From Armatimonadota bacterium (lineage in GTDB: Bacteria > Armatimonadota > Fimbriimonadia > Fimbriimonadales > Fimbriimonadaceae): DNA of 64,000 bases. The first letter of the stretch is position 1. Every line of letters starts with the position of its first letter. The position numbers were made by a program, and so were the translations under genes. The stretch spans positions 1-64,000 of the forward strand of contig JAFDWR010000003.1 of the NCBI GenBank assembly GCA_018268355.1, written 5' to 3'. The notes beneath the pieces were generated by a model. It was not told the origin of the DNA and searched no databases. It saw only the letters and a program-made list of their open reading frames with translations. Of the stretch, positions 45,212 to 55,028 are shown piece after piece.

Positions 45212-46606
45212 TTACTGCTTGGCCAGGATGAGCACGTGGCCCGTCGCCGGATCGAAGTCGATCGTGACGTTCAGGCAGCTCTCAAGGAAGCTCAGCGGGA
45301 TGATCGTTCGGCCCTTCTCGATGAACGGCGTTCGCTCCATCTCCACGTCCTTTCCATCAATCGTGGCCTTGGCATCGCCGATTCGGATCACGATTTCGCG
45401 ACCCTGGGCGACGGCGTTGACCTGCTTCAGGAAGTGCTCCCACTTGACCTTTCCGCCGGCGCGCTCGATGAGGTGTCGGAACGGAGCGATCGGGATGTTC
45501 TGCTCAATGCGAGGGGCCACGTCGAACTTGACGGGCTTGCCATAGAGCGAAACCTGGAGGGCAGCGGTGTTCGGGAGTCGGGTGCCCTGTCCGATGCGGA
45601 CGAGGCTCGCGGCGGCGATACCGTTGTTGATCTTCGGCGTGGTCTTCACCGACGGCGAAACTTGAACGACACCCTTCGGCGTGGTCACCTTCGGAGCAGT
45701 CACAGCCTGGACCTTGCCCGGAGTGACGGCCTTGGGACCCGTCGAAACTGGAGCAGGAAGCTGACCGGCCTTGAGTCCCGCGGTCTGACCGGCAAGCGCC
45801 GGGACCACAAAGGTGCTCATGGCGTTGAGGCCGTTCGAAGTCTTGGTCACCACCGTCTTCGCGACTTGCGGAGCGACGTTGCTAACCTTCGGGGTTTGGA
45901 CCTTCGGCGTCGTCACCTTCGGAACGTCGATCTTGATCGACGAAGGCTGGGTGACTCGGTTCGTGCGACCGCCGGGGTTGTTGACGAAGATTCGAATCTT
46001 CTTAGTCTTGAACGTGTTGCTCATGTCGTCCACGAGCCACGCTTCTACTTCGTGCCAACCGTTGATCTCTCGCGAGGTGTCCCAGGTGTAGGCGAACGGC
46101 GAGTTGTTCACGAATGCCTTGAGCTGATTGTCAACGAAGAAGCTGACATAAGCACTCTTGAACTCTCGGCCAAAGCCAACCTTCACGTCCACCGGACCCT
46201 GGACCGAAGAGCCCATCTTCGGCGAAAGGATCTGGATGATCGCGGATCGCTCACCCTCGGAGTTGATCGTCGTCTTCTCGGAGGCCACGATGCGGCCCTG
46301 CTTGTCGAGAAGGATCGCTTCGATTTCGTTATCGCCATCAAGGAAGGCCTTGAGGTCGATCGTGAAGCTCGCATCACCGTTGAGCTTGCCTGCGTTGAGC
46401 ATCCGAGTTCCGAGGCTGAAGCCATTGAGTCGGAGCTCGATCATCGCGGCCGAAGCACCGGTGTACTTGATGTTGATCGTCGGAGAGTTGGTCGCGCGGT
46501 CGATGGTGATCGTCGGATCGATCTTGAACGCGTAGGCCGAAAGTGTAAGAACCGAGAGGCTGACCACGGCGGCCAGCTTGCCGATTCGGAAGTTCCTAAT
46601 TCGCAT
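45212..46606 (-). CDS. Exported protein with copper-amine-oxidase-like C-terminal domain
   Basis: A 464-residue protein with a signal peptide (LAAVVSLSVLTLSAYAFK), two Ig-like domains (about 30-120 and 125-215, the second with INGWHEVEAWLVDD), a Pro/Val/Thr-rich linker with repeated VTTPKV units (about 225-365), and a C-terminal amine-oxidase-N-like domain (ATIDGKDVEMERTPFIEKGRTIIPLSFL). Such domains bind cell-wall or polysaccharide in exported proteins; no oxidase core is present. AGGAAG precedes the ATG, with a clear promoter upstream. Confidence 0.87.
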   Translation of the reverse strand: MRIRNFRIGKLAAVVSLSVLTLSAYAFKIDPTITIDRATNSPTINIKYTGASAAMIELRLNGFSLGTRMLNAGKLNGDASFTIDLKAFLDGDNEIEAILLDKQGRIVASEKTTINSEGERSAIIQILSPKMGSSVQGPVDVKVGFGREFKSAYVSFFVDNQLKAFVNNSPFAYTWDTSREINGWHEVEAWLVDDMSNTFKTKKIRIFVNNPGGRTNRVTQPSSIKIDVPKVTTPKVQTPKVSNVAPQVAKTVVTKTSNGLNAMSTFVVPALAGQTAGLKAGQLPAPVSTGPKAVTPGKVQAVTAPKVTTPKGVVQVSPSVKTTPKINNGIAAASLVRIGQGTRLPNTAALQVSLYGKPVKFDVAPRIEQNIPIAPFRHLIERAGGKVKWEHFLKQVNAVAQGREIVIRIGDAKATIDGKDVEMERTPFIEKGRTIIPLSFLESCLNVTIDFDPATGHVLILAKQ

Positions 46607-46645
46607 ATCTTCCTCGCAGCTCGTCCAGTTACGGACGTGCGGTCT

Positions 46646-46676
46646 ATTCTAGTGCAATTCTTTGCACAGTTGTCAA
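46646..46676 (-). promoter_or_regulatory. Sigma-70-type promoter of the exported copper-amine-oxidase-like gene
   Basis: On the minus strand TTGACA (46671-46676) is a perfect -35 and TAGAAT (46646-46651) a good -10, 19 bases apart. Transcription should start about 35 bases before the ATG at 46606. Confidence 0.65.
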
Positions 46677-46709
46677 GAAATCGACGGATTAGGGGTAACA
46701 CTCGGTTCA

Positions 46710-47852
46710 ATGCCAGGTCAAAGCGACTTGAAATCCTTCATCTTCTCGGGCAAGTCGAGCTGGAGTGCCTCCCTTCCGCCGCATGGCTATCCGACGCTGC
46801 AGTTGACGTCGGGCCCCTGGCAAGGCATGGATTGGGAGCACGAACTCGTCTTCGTCGGCCCGAAGACCAAAGACGTCATCCTTGTCGTCACGGGCTACGA
46901 TGCCAACCTGGTTGACCTTCAAGAAGCCGAACGCTGGTCCGCGATCTCGGGCCTCGGCGTGGCGACCCTGTTCCATCAGCCCAACCAGCCCCTCGATGAT
47001 CGGTTTGAAGATGAGCTGATCGCACACACGCTTGTCCAATATGAGGAGACCGGCGACCCCACCTGGCCGCTCCTCGGTCCGATGGTGCGGAGCACGTTCC
47101 ACGCGATGGACGCCTTGCAAGAATGGAGTCAAGGCGAGGTCCAACGGTTCATCGTTACCGGTGCGAGCAAGCGGGGTTGGACCTCGTGGCTCACCGGTGC
47201 GATGGGTGATCCCCGCGTGATTGGCATCGCCCCCGTGGTGTTCGACATGCTAAACGTCCCTTGCCAGTTTCAGCGTCAGGCAGAGCTTTTCGGCGCGCCG
47301 AGCGAGATGGTGAAGGACTACACCGTCCAAGGGATCGACCAAGAACTCGGGACCAGCGAGCGTCTCGGGGAGCTGGTCGAGATGCTCGACCCGTGGTCTT
47401 ACCGCGATCGGCTGACCTTGCCGACGCTGGCGGTCATCGGCTCGAACGACCGGTATTGGGCGACCGACGCCACCAGCTTCTACCTGCCCCACATGCCCCG
47501 GATCCCGAGCCTCCTCACGATTCCGAACGCGGGGCACGTCTTCCATGGCGAGCTTTACGACCAAGGCATCGGGCACTTCGCGGCGTGCGTTTCCGCCGGC
47601 GTGGAGTTTCCCCGCTGGACGCCACAAGGGTGGGAGGGCTTCGACCATCCCGAAGTGCTCCACTACGTTGCCATCAGCCACACGCTCGACTTTCGCGATT
47701 CCACCTTCCAAACCGTGAAAGAATTTGAGGTTTCACCAACCCAGAACATGGCGACCTTTGCCCTCGCGGCGGGGGAAATCAAAGTTGGCAACGAGAAGAG
47801 ATTGGTCGTCATCTCGTCACCAACCACGGTTCACCCGGCAACAAAGGCCTGA
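46710..47852 (+). CDS. PhoPQ-activated pathogenicity-related (PqaA-type) hydrolase
   Basis: A 380-residue alpha/beta-hydrolase relative. The nucleophile elbow is VTGASKRGWTSWL, the acid lies near VIGSNDRYWATDAT and the His in NAGHVFHG. Unlike many family members it has no signal peptide and should be cytosolic. The start is the ATG at 46710; the frame upstream is not coding. Its end overlaps the convergent maf gene by 22 bases. Substrate unknown. Confidence 0.85.
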   Translation: MPGQSDLKSFIFSGKSSWSASLPPHGYPTLQLTSGPWQGMDWEHELVFVGPKTKDVILVVTGYDANLVDLQEAERWSAISGLGVATLFHQPNQPLDDRFEDELIAHTLVQYEETGDPTWPLLGPMVRSTFHAMDALQEWSQGEVQRFIVTGASKRGWTSWLTGAMGDPRVIGIAPVVFDMLNVPCQFQRQAELFGAPSEMVKDYTVQGIDQELGTSERLGELVEMLDPWSYRDRLTLPTLAVIGSNDRYWATDATSFYLPHMPRIPSLLTIPNAGHVFHGELYDQGIGHFAACVSAGVEFPRWTPQGWEGFDHPEVLHYVAISHTLDFRDSTFQTVKEFEVSPTQNMATFALAAGEIKVGNEKRLVVISSPTTVHPATKA

Positions 47853-48412
47853 AGCGCGGGTCCCAGCTTTTCAATCGGAAGCCCAATCACGTTGTTCATC
47901 GAGCCTTCGAGCCGGTCCAGGAAGGTCTTTGACGTGTCCTGGAGCCCATAGGCCCCCGCCTTGTCCATCGGCTCTCCGGTCGCCACGTAGTTGGCAATGA
48001 GCTGATCGCTGAGCTCCTTGAAGGTCACGCGCGAAAGGTCGTGCCCGGTGACTTTTCGTCCGCCACCAACGAGCGCAAAGCCGGTGACAACGACATGGGT
48101 CTGGCCGCTCAGCGTCCGAAGCATCCGCTTGGCATCGGCCTCATCGACGGGCTTGGCAAGAAAGGTCCACGCGCCGCCCTGCTGGAAGGCGACGACCGTA
48201 TCACATCCGACCACGAGGTTATCCTGGCGGATCTCGGCGACCGCCTCCGCCTTCATCAGCGCCAAACCCTCGGCGAGGGCGACGGGGTCGTGGGCGACAA
48301 AGCTCTCCTCATCGACGTCGGCAGGCAAGACCTCGAACGAGTCAACAAGTTGCGTTAGCAGCGCTTGACGCCGAGGACTTGCACTGGCGAGGACGACCTT
48401 CATCACCTTCAT
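47831..48412 (-). CDS. maf: Maf-family nucleoside triphosphate pyrophosphatase
   Basis: A 193-residue housecleaning enzyme, probably acting on dTTP/UTP or m7GTP. Motifs are LASASPRRQALL, VVGCDTVVAF, KPVDEADAKRML and the C-terminal GSMNNVIGLPIEKL. The start may be the ATG at 48412 or at 48403. Divergent from lon. Confidence 0.92.
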   Translation of the reverse strand: MKVMKVVLASASPRRQALLTQLVDSFEVLPADVDEESFVAHDPVALAEGLALMKAEAVAEIRQDNLVVGCDTVVAFQQGGAWTFLAKPVDEADAKRMLRTLSGQTHVVVTGFALVGGGRKVTGHDLSRVTFKELSDQLIANYVATGEPMDKAGAYGLQDTSKTFLDRLEGSMNNVIGLPIEKLGPALQAFVAG

Positions 48413-48494
48413 TGGACCCTAAAAACCCCGTCCAGCACCCTTATTGGGTTTTGCATTTGGGGTCTTGGCAGGGACAGGTGGTCGTGGTAGGTTG

Positions 48495-50834
48495 ATGCAT
48501 CTGATGGCGCGCACGGCAAATCCCAAGCAGTCGGTAAAGAAGGACACAGGTCTCATTCCTGTGCTCCCGATCCGGGATTTGGTCTGCTTCCCGCTCCAGA
48601 CCACCGTGCTCCACGTCGCTCGCGAAGCAAGCGTCAAGGCCGTTCGCGAAGCCCAAAGCATGGAGTCGACGGTCATCGCGCTCAGCCAGCGAGACATGGC
48701 GGTGATAGACCCCGGCGTGCGCGACATGCACTACGTCGGCACCCTCAGCGACGTGGTCCAAGCGTCCACGATGCCGGATGCAAGCCTTCGCGTTGGGCTG
48801 CGCGGCCTTCGACGGGTGCGCCTCGGCAAGCTCGTCATGCGGGGCGGCCTCTTTTGGGGCGCGATTGAAGAGCTCCACGAAGAAGAAGGATCGGGCGTCG
48901 AAACCGAGGCGCTGAGCCGCGTCTGCGTCGAAACGTTTGGTCGCCTGGTTGAGCAATCCAAGGAGATCCCGCCCGAAGCCCTCGGTCACGTGGTCCACCT
49001 CGAATCCCCCGCGCTCGTCGCGGACGCGATTGCCCACCACCTCATCACTAAACCCGCCGAAAAGCAGGCCGTCCTCGAATGCCTGAACGTTGACCGTCGA
49101 TTGGAGCTCGTCCTCGACCTTCTCAAGCGAGAACTCCACCTCCTCGACCTTCGGGGCCGAATTCATGCCGAAGTCGACTCGCGCATCGAGGCCTCCCATC
49201 ACGAATTCTTCCTCCGCGAACAACTTCGCATCATCCAGCAGCAGCTCCGGCAATCCACCCACCGGCTGACCGAAGTGGAGCAGATGGAGGCGAAGATCAA
49301 CGAAAGCGCCCTCACTGACGCGGCTTTGCGCCGTGCCCGCGAGGAATGCGACCGGCTCCAAGCCGCCGGTGATTCCACCCAAGAGGCCGCGCTAAGCAGG
49401 GCCTATCTCGATATCCTGCTCGACCTGCCCTGGAGCCGCGAAACTGCCGACCGGCTCGACCTGCGCGAGGCCAAAACGATCCTCGACGCCGACCACGACG
49501 GCCTGATCAAGGTGAAGGAGCGCATTCTGGAGCACCTCGCAGTGCGCCGCCTCAATGGCACGGGCAAGGGTGCGGTGATCTGCTTTGTCGGCCCTCCTGG
49601 CGTCGGAAAGACGTCGTTTGCTCGCTCGATCGCCCAGTCGATGGGACGGCGATTTGCTCGCATCGCCCTTGGGGGCATCCGTGACGAGGCCGAAGTGCGC
49701 GGCCATCGCCGCGCGTATGTCGGTGCGATGCCAGGGCGGCTGATCCAAGCGATTCGGCACGCCGGTTCGCGCAACCCCGTCATCCTTCTCGACGAGATTG
49801 ATAAGATCTCGCTCGATGCGCGTTCTGACCCCTCCGCTGCCCTCCTCGAAGCCCTCGACCCCGAGCAGAACCACGCCTTTGTCGATCACTTCCTCGAGGT
49901 CCCGTTCGACCTCAGCTCGGTGATCTTCCTCGCGACCGCCAACAGCATCGATAACCTGCACCCTGCGCTCCGCGACCGACTCGACGTGGTCGAGTTCTCG
50001 GCCTACACCGACATCGAGCGAGCGAAGATCGCGATGCGGCGGCTGTTCCCGCGCCAGTGCGAGGCGGTCGGCATCTCAGTGAACGACCTTGCGATCAGCC
50101 AAGACGTCGTTCAGGCCCTCGTTCTCGACTACACCCGCGAGGCGGGCGTCCGCGACCTTCATCGCCAGATCGGCGCGCTGACGCGAAAGGTGGGCCGAGC
50201 GATCGCTGAGGGTGCACCGAAGCCTTACAAGCTCGATATGGAGGCGCTCCACCGGTTCCTGGGTCCCGCGCCGATGAAGCGGGCCGCCTTGAACCACCGC
50301 GACCGCAATGGCGTCGTCACTGGGCTTGTCGTTGGGCCCCACGGTGGCGAGACGATCGAAGTCGAAGTTGCTCTCCTTCCCGCGGGGCCGATGGGACCGC
50401 AGATTCAGCTCACGGGACTTCTCGGACCGTCGATGAAGGAATCCGCCCAGGCCGCCTGGACTTGGGTGCGGGGCTGGCTGCACCGCCGCGACTGGAGCGA
50501 AGATGTTCACATCCACCTTCCTGAAGGCGGCATCCCCAAAGACGGCCCTTCGGCTGGTCTCGCGCTCGCGATTGCCCTCGCGAGTGCAGCGACGAACCGT
50601 CCAGTTCGCGGTGACACCGCGGTGACCGGCGAGGTCACCTTGCGTGGGCGGGTCCTTGCCGTCGGTGGCCTCCGCGAGAAGATCCTCGCGGCTCACCGGA
50701 TGGGAATTCGCCGGGTGATCGTGCCGCAAGGCAACCAGGTTGACCTGCTGAGCATTCCCGACTCCGTCGCCGGTGAGGTCGAGGTCATCCTTGTTGAGGA
50801 TGCCCTCGGAGCTCTCACCGCCGCGCTCGTTTAA
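48495..50834 (+). CDS. lon: ATP-dependent Lon protease
   Basis: A 779-residue AAA+ protease for damaged and regulatory proteins. It has the N-terminal Lon substrate domain ([15 protein letters not shown]), the helical linker, the Walker A loop [13 protein letters not shown], Walker B in [10 protein letters not shown], and the protease domain with the Ser/Lys dyad Ser686 ([14 protein letters not shown]) and Lys729 ([10 protein letters not shown]), 43 residues apart as in E. coli Lon. The ATG at 48495 is preceded by GGTAGG; ATG 48504 is an alternative. Confidence 0.96.
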   Translation: MHLMARTANPKQSVKKDTGLIPVLPIRDLVCFPLQTTVLHVAREASVKAVREAQSMESTVIALSQRDMAVIDPGVRDMHYVGTLSDVVQASTMPDASLRVGLRGLRRVRLGKLVMRGGLFWGAIEELHEEEGSGVETEALSRVCVETFGRLVEQSKEIPPEALGHVVHLESPALVADAIAHHLITKPAEKQAVLECLNVDRRLELVLDLLKRELHLLDLRGRIHAEVDSRIEASHHEFFLREQLRIIQQQLRQSTHRLTEVEQMEAKINESALTDAALRRAREECDRLQAAGDSTQEAALSRAYLDILLDLPWSRETADRLDLREAKTILDADHDGLIKVKERILEHLAVRRLNGTGKGAVICFVGPPGVGKTSFARSIAQSMGRRFARIALGGIRDEAEVRGHRRAYVGAMPGRLIQAIRHAGSRNPVILLDEIDKISLDARSDPSAALLEALDPEQNHAFVDHFLEVPFDLSSVIFLATANSIDNLHPALRDRLDVVEFSAYTDIERAKIAMRRLFPRQCEAVGISVNDLAISQDVVQALVLDYTREAGVRDLHRQIGALTRKVGRAIAEGAPKPYKLDMEALHRFLGPAPMKRAALNHRDRNGVVTGLVVGPHGGETIEVEVALLPAGPMGPQIQLTGLLGPSMKESAQAAWTWVRGWLHRRDWSEDVHIHLPEGGIPKDGPSAGLALAIALASAATNRPVRGDTAVTGEVTLRGRVLAVGGLREKILAAHRMGIRRVIVPQGNQVDLLSIPDSVAGEVEVILVEDALGALTAALV

Positions 50835-51838
50835 GAGTGCGCCATGACCGACGTCATGAGGTCGGCCTTTTCAGCCTCCGGCAGGAACGCATTGCCCGCG
50901 GCCTGAAGCGACCAGTCCTTGAGGGTTTCAAGCGGGATCCCTTGGTCGAGGTGGGCGCGCTCGAACTCTTGGGTGAGCGTCGTTCCGAACATGGGAGGAT
51001 CGTCGCTGTTCAGCGTGATCGTGAGCCCGGCTTCGTGGAGCTGGCGCAGCGGGTGCGAGTGCCAATCGTTGACGACTTTCAGGCAGACGTTGCTGCTGGG
51101 GCAGACCTCGAGCGGAATCTGCTGGTCGCGCAGATGGGCAACGAGGTCGGGGTCTTCAAGGCAGCGCACGCCATGACCGATTCGATCGGCGCCGAGGTCG
51201 TTGAGACACGACCAGATTGACCAGGGTCCTTGGGTTTCGCCTGCGTGGCACGAAATCGGAAGTCCGGCTTCGCGCGCCAACTGGAACGCCTTCGCGTGGA
51301 CCGCAGGATTCGTCTTTGCCTCGATGCCGCTGAGACCAAGGCCCACGACGCCATTGCCGTGATTCTTCACCGCCCACTCGGCAATCGCCAAGCCGTCTTC
51401 GGGCGACTCTTCGCGGATGATGTCGATGATGAGTCCCATCTCGACTCCGAGGTCGTGGCGAGCCCATTCCCGCGCTCGATTGACGGCGGCGAGCTGGTCA
51501 TCGAGGGCGATTCCTGCAAGCCGCTTTAGGGTCCAGACCGTGAGCGTCGCCTCGCTGTAAACGATGTTCTGCTCGGCTTGTCCGGCAAGGAATTGACGGG
51601 TGATCAGCTCGACGTCTTCGGCGGTTCGGATGCACTTGGAAAGCGCGACATAGATCTCGACGAAGTGCTCAAAGGAGCTGAATTGGTACCACTTCCGAAG
51701 GCCTTCTAGGTCTGTCGCGGGAAGGGTGACGCCGTTGCGTTGGGCAAGCTGGAGAAGCGTCTCGGGCCGAACGGAACCTTCAAGGTGAACGTGGAGCTCG
51801 ACCTTGGGCATTTTTCTGATTTTTTCGAGTGCTTCCAT
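50831..51838 (-). CDS. add: Adenosine deaminase
   Basis: A 335-residue zinc enzyme converting adenosine to inosine. The metal site is ELHVHLEGSV, then CHAGET, RIGHGVR and the substrate Asp pair in LNSDDPPMF. Length and blocks fit the Add family; some close relatives deaminate adenine or aminodeoxyfutalosine, so the substrate is likely but not certain. Its stop overlaps the lon stop by four bases. Confidence 0.92.
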   Translation of the reverse strand: MEALEKIRKMPKVELHVHLEGSVRPETLLQLAQRNGVTLPATDLEGLRKWYQFSSFEHFVEIYVALSKCIRTAEDVELITRQFLAGQAEQNIVYSEATLTVWTLKRLAGIALDDQLAAVNRAREWARHDLGVEMGLIIDIIREESPEDGLAIAEWAVKNHGNGVVGLGLSGIEAKTNPAVHAKAFQLAREAGLPISCHAGETQGPWSIWSCLNDLGADRIGHGVRCLEDPDLVAHLRDQQIPLEVCPSSNVCLKVVNDWHSHPLRQLHEAGLTITLNSDDPPMFGTTLTQEFERAHLDQGIPLETLKDWSLQAAGNAFLPEAEKADLMTSVMAHS

Positions 51839-51894
51839 TAATTGCTTGACGAGTATTACTCCGTTTTCGCTGCGGAGGTTCTCTCAAACCAGGG

Positions 51895-52383
51895 TCATTT
51901 CATTCCGCTGATGACGACCATGATGAGAATGCCGTAGGCGACCGCGAGGGACCCGATCACAATCCCCACCGTCCCGAAGCTCTTGCCCGGATACTTCTGA
52001 CCCACGATGCCGAGCAGGACCGCAAGCGCACCCGAGAGGGGCATGCAAAGAAAGGCGACGATCGAGATGACCAGCGAGACCATGTTGATCCAATGCACCC
52101 CCGACGAGCCGACGCCATCCTGCGGTTGGTGGTAGGGGCTGACCCCGGGCGTGGCATAAGGCGTGTGATAGCCCGTGGTCGGCATCGCCCCCGTGGCGGC
52201 GTTCCCTGGATGCCCGCGAAAGAGATTCGGCACCGAAGAGGCCTGGAGTTTCTGGTTGGTCGTGGCGTCGACAAGCACGGTGGCGGGCAAAACGCGCCCT
52301 TCGCCCACCCACTGTCGAAGGGTAGCGTAGTCGGCGGGGCCGTATTGACTTCCGTCTGGTGCCACCACGTAGTACATTGGCAC
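51895..52383 (-). CDS. GYF_2-domain and DUF4190 membrane protein
   Basis: A 162-residue protein with an N-terminal GYF_2-like domain (YYVVAPDGSQYGPADYATLRQWV), a Pro/Gly/Tyr-rich linker and two C-terminal helices of the DUF4190 type (MVSLVISIVAFLCMPLSGALAVLLGI ... GIVIGSLAVAYGILIMVV). GTG start, or ATG two codons later. It lies two bases after the pxpC stop. Confidence 0.85.
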   Translation of the reverse strand: MPMYYVVAPDGSQYGPADYATLRQWVGEGRVLPATVLVDATTNQKLQASSVPNLFRGHPGNAATGAMPTTGYHTPYATPGVSPYHQPQDGVGSSGVHWINMVSLVISIVAFLCMPLSGALAVLLGIVGQKYPGKSFGTVGIVIGSLAVAYGILIMVVISGMK

Positions 52384-52385
52384 TC

Positions 52386-53153
52386 CTAGTTTATCAGTTT
52401 GAGCTGAGTGGTGAGCCTTCGGAGTTGCAGTTGGTCTTCTCTCGCCATCGCGAGCGCCTCGTCGAGCGTGACGGGGACCAGTTCGACCTCCGCTCCCGGT
52501 GCGGCTTGGGCAAGGTGCGCGAGGCGGGTCGAAACAATCGTTCCCGCGACCGGATAGCCTCCGACTGTTGGTCCGTCAGGGCCGTGGACCAAGAGGTCGC
52601 CCGAGGGAAGGAGCTGGATCGAACCGAACGTGCAGGGGCGGCTGCGCCCTTCGCCGGGATAGTCGAGCCGGTTGCCGCTGAGCTTGATTGCGGCGCGGTT
52701 GGTGTCGTGGGTGACCTTCCAGACGCCCTCGGCATGCAACCCCTGGGCAGGGACAAACGGCAAGACCCGCGTCGGGGCGTTCAGGTCTTCGACCGAAGAC
52801 GGCAGCGCAGCGAGCTCGAGGTCGGCACCGATAGGCGGTCCGACCCGAAAGACGAGCCGAAAGCCTGGATGCGTAGGACCGAGACGCAGGGCCTCGCCTT
52901 GGCGGAGCGTCCGCCGACCCTGAAATCCTCCTGCACCGACCACGGCTACGCTGAGCGATTCACCCGCGAGGAGCTGCGCTGAGCCGTTGGCGAGCTCGTA
53001 CGACTCACCTTGGGGCAAGAGCGCAGCGGCGACTTCGGCGCAGTCCCGAGCGAAGGCACCCCCAGGCGCGATTCCTAGATGGCGAGCGCCGGGCCCGCGA
53101 CTTTCTTCCAGCGCAGTCAGCTCACCGTAGACCTGGAACAACTTTACTTCCAT
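52386..53153 (-). CDS. pxpC: 5-oxoprolinase subunit C (PxpC-like), short form
   Basis: A 255-residue protein similar to the biotin-dependent carboxyltransferase / PxpC family: SRGPGARHLGIAPGGAFAR at the start, SGNRLDYPGEG in the middle and QLLPSGDLLVHGPDGPTVGGYPVAGTI near the end. It is about 50 residues shorter than typical PxpC and divergent, but its place after pxpB-pxpA fixes the assignment. Part of the ATP-dependent 5-oxoproline to glutamate enzyme. It overlaps pxpA by 10 bases. Confidence 0.85.
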   Translation of the reverse strand: MEVKLFQVYGELTALEESRGPGARHLGIAPGGAFARDCAEVAAALLPQGESYELANGSAQLLAGESLSVAVVGAGGFQGRRTLRQGEALRLGPTHPGFRLVFRVGPPIGADLELAALPSSVEDLNAPTRVLPFVPAQGLHAEGVWKVTHDTNRAAIKLSGNRLDYPGEGRSRPCTFGSIQLLPSGDLLVHGPDGPTVGGYPVAGTIVSTRLAHLAQAAPGAEVELVPVTLDEALAMAREDQLQLRRLTTQLKLIN

Positions 53154-53908
53154 GCCCGCACCTCCAGTCCCATCGCGCGCAGGGTGTGATGGGCACGCTC
53201 GATGAACTCCACGGCATTCGGGCCGTCACCGTGAACGCAGATCGATTCGACCCGGTGGCCGAGCCGCCGGACTTGGGATTCGAGTTCGATCCCGGAGGTG
53301 ATCATCGCGCCGGGCTGTCCTCGCGGGACGAGGGTCCCGTCCGGGTTCATGCGCCGGTCGGCAAACCCTTCGTGAATGAGGCCGACCTTGCCCTTCTCGG
53401 CCGCGATTCGGTGGAGCGTTTTCGGCAAACCCATGAGGGGGACATTGGAGATGCGCAGGAGCATCGAGAGAAGATGGACGCCGGGAAATTCGCTGACGTA
53501 CCGGCCCGCCGCGCGGTAGCGATCCACTTCCGGAACCAACTCAATCGCGACGTCATAGTCGTGGGGAAGCGGGATCGCGGTGTCGTTGTAGAACCCGCCG
53601 TGGGGCTTCAGGTAGCCAATCTCGACCTGGCCGCGGATCCAGTTCACCTGTTCGACAAGCGAGTCGAACCACTCCCGGGTGACATCGGTGGTGACCGATC
53701 GCCGGCCCATGTGGTCGCGGTCCGGATAGCCGGGGTGCGCGCCCACCCGCACGCCAAGGCTCTGGCAGAGCTTCACCGTTTCCAGGGTCAGCTCCTTGGA
53801 GCCCGCGTGGGCACCCAGGCAAACATTGGCCGAAGTCGCGTACTTGAGGAGCGCTTCGTCGTGCTCAAAGCCCTCACCGAGATCGACATTGAGGTCAATG
53901 CCTCTCAT
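53144..53908 (-). CDS. pxpA: 5-oxoprolinase subunit A (LamB/YcsF family)
   Basis: A 254-residue subunit of the PxpABC 5-oxoprolinase. DLNVDLGEGFEHDEALL is the family opening with the metal-binding acidic residues, followed by NVCLGAHAGSKELT, GVRVGAHPGYPDRDHMGRR, VEIGYLKPHGGFYNDTA and CVHGDGPNAVE. Full length. Overlaps pxpB by four bases. Confidence 0.94.
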   Translation of the reverse strand: MRGIDLNVDLGEGFEHDEALLKYATSANVCLGAHAGSKELTLETVKLCQSLGVRVGAHPGYPDRDHMGRRSVTTDVTREWFDSLVEQVNWIRGQVEIGYLKPHGGFYNDTAIPLPHDYDVAIELVPEVDRYRAAGRYVSEFPGVHLLSMLLRISNVPLMGLPKTLHRIAAEKGKVGLIHEGFADRRMNPDGTLVPRGQPGAMITSGIELESQVRRLGHRVESICVHGDGPNAVEFIERAHHTLRAMGLEVRAWK

Positions 53909-54561
53909 GGGGCGGGCCTCAGCGATTGGAGGTGGAGTTCGTCGAAGGTGGCGGGATTGATCGGTTCGTAGCGGACGAGGTCACCGGTCATGAGGGCGGG
54001 TCCGCTATCGCCCGTCGGCAGGGTCAGCGGTGTTCGACCGATGATCGACCAGCCTCCGGGCCCGGGTTGCGGATAGACTGCGGTCAAGTCATTGGCGATC
54101 GCGACGGCACCGGGGCCAACATCGCGCCTTGGGGTCTCGCGGCGTGGGATGCCCTGGAGTTCAGGGGCGATCAGTCCGCAGTAGGCAAAACCAGGCCGAA
54201 AACCGGTCGCGAGGACTTCGACCTCGCGTGCGGCGTGAAGCTCAATCACGTCCTCGGGGCGAAGCCCCAATTGGTCGGCGACATCCCGCAGATCAAGCCC
54301 CATCGAGTAGTCGACGGGGATGACCCACCGCTGCGGCTTGACCGTTTCATCCACTGGCGTCGATTCGAGCCACTCGGAAATTGTCGCCTCGTTTGGCAGA
54401 GCGCCGGGGTGAAAGTAAAGCGCGAGGGCATCAAACGCGGCGACGACATCCTCGACGCCATCGAGCTCCCGGAGCCGGAGGGCCTGCGCCACAAGCCCCG
54501 GGCGATCAACGCCGCGAATGCAAATCGCGCGATCTCCCATTGGCTCGAACGTCAGCACCAT
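53905..54561 (-). CDS. pxpB: 5-oxoprolinase subunit B (KipI family)
   Basis: A 218-residue protein: VEDVVAAFDALALYF, the IPVDYSMGLDLRDVADQLGL segment, the TGFRPGFAYCGLI motif and GPGGWSIIGRTPLTL at the end, all typical of PxpB/KipI. It leads the pxpB-A-C operon. GGTGAGGAG directly precedes the ATG. Divergent from dut by 29 bases. Confidence 0.93.
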   Translation of the reverse strand: MVLTFEPMGDRAICIRGVDRPGLVAQALRLRELDGVEDVVAAFDALALYFHPGALPNEATISEWLESTPVDETVKPQRWVIPVDYSMGLDLRDVADQLGLRPEDVIELHAAREVEVLATGFRPGFAYCGLIAPELQGIPRRETPRRDVGPGAVAIANDLTAVYPQPGPGGWSIIGRTPLTLPTGDSGPALMTGDLVRYEPINPATFDELHLQSLRPAP

Positions 54562-54590
54562 CTCCTCACCTTACGGCAAACTAGACGAAA

Positions 54591-55028
54591 ATGGAGAGCG
54601 TCGAGGTCCAGATTCAGCTTGAAGATGGGGCGATTTTGCCTCAATATGCCACCGCCCTTGCTGCGGGGATGGACGTCCACGCCTTGGAGTCGGCCACGCT
54701 TGCGCCGGGTGAGCGCGCCCTCATCCGAACCGGCCTGCGGGTGGCAATTCCCGAAGGTTTTGAAATTCAAGTACGACCGCGATCTGGCCTCGCCGCCAAA
54801 CATGGCATCACCCTCCTGAACACTCCGGGAACCATTGATGCAGATTTTCGCGGAGAAATAAAAATTCTGGCGATCAATTTGGGCACAAATGTCGTCGAAC
54901 TGCCCAAGGGGGATCGTATCGCTCAATTGGTGTTGTGTCCAGTTGTGCGTGCCTCATGGTCGATCCGCCAGAACTTAGAGGAAACTGAACGTGGAGAAGG
55001 TGGATTTGGAAGCACAGGCACCCGCTGA
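54591..55028 (+). CDS. dut: dUTP diphosphatase
   Basis: A 145-residue trimeric dUTPase. Motif 1 is AAGMDVHAL, motif 2 [10 protein letters not shown], motif 3 [14 protein letters not shown], motif 4 [12 protein letters not shown] and motif 5 [10 protein letters not shown]. Removes dUTP and makes dUMP. The zinc-ribbon/TPR gene starts 38 bases before its stop, in another frame. Confidence 0.96.
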   Translation: MESVEVQIQLEDGAILPQYATALAAGMDVHALESATLAPGERALIRTGLRVAIPEGFEIQVRPRSGLAAKHGITLLNTPGTIDADFRGEIKILAINLGTNVVELPKGDRIAQLVLCPVVRASWSIRQNLEETERGEGGFGSTGTR

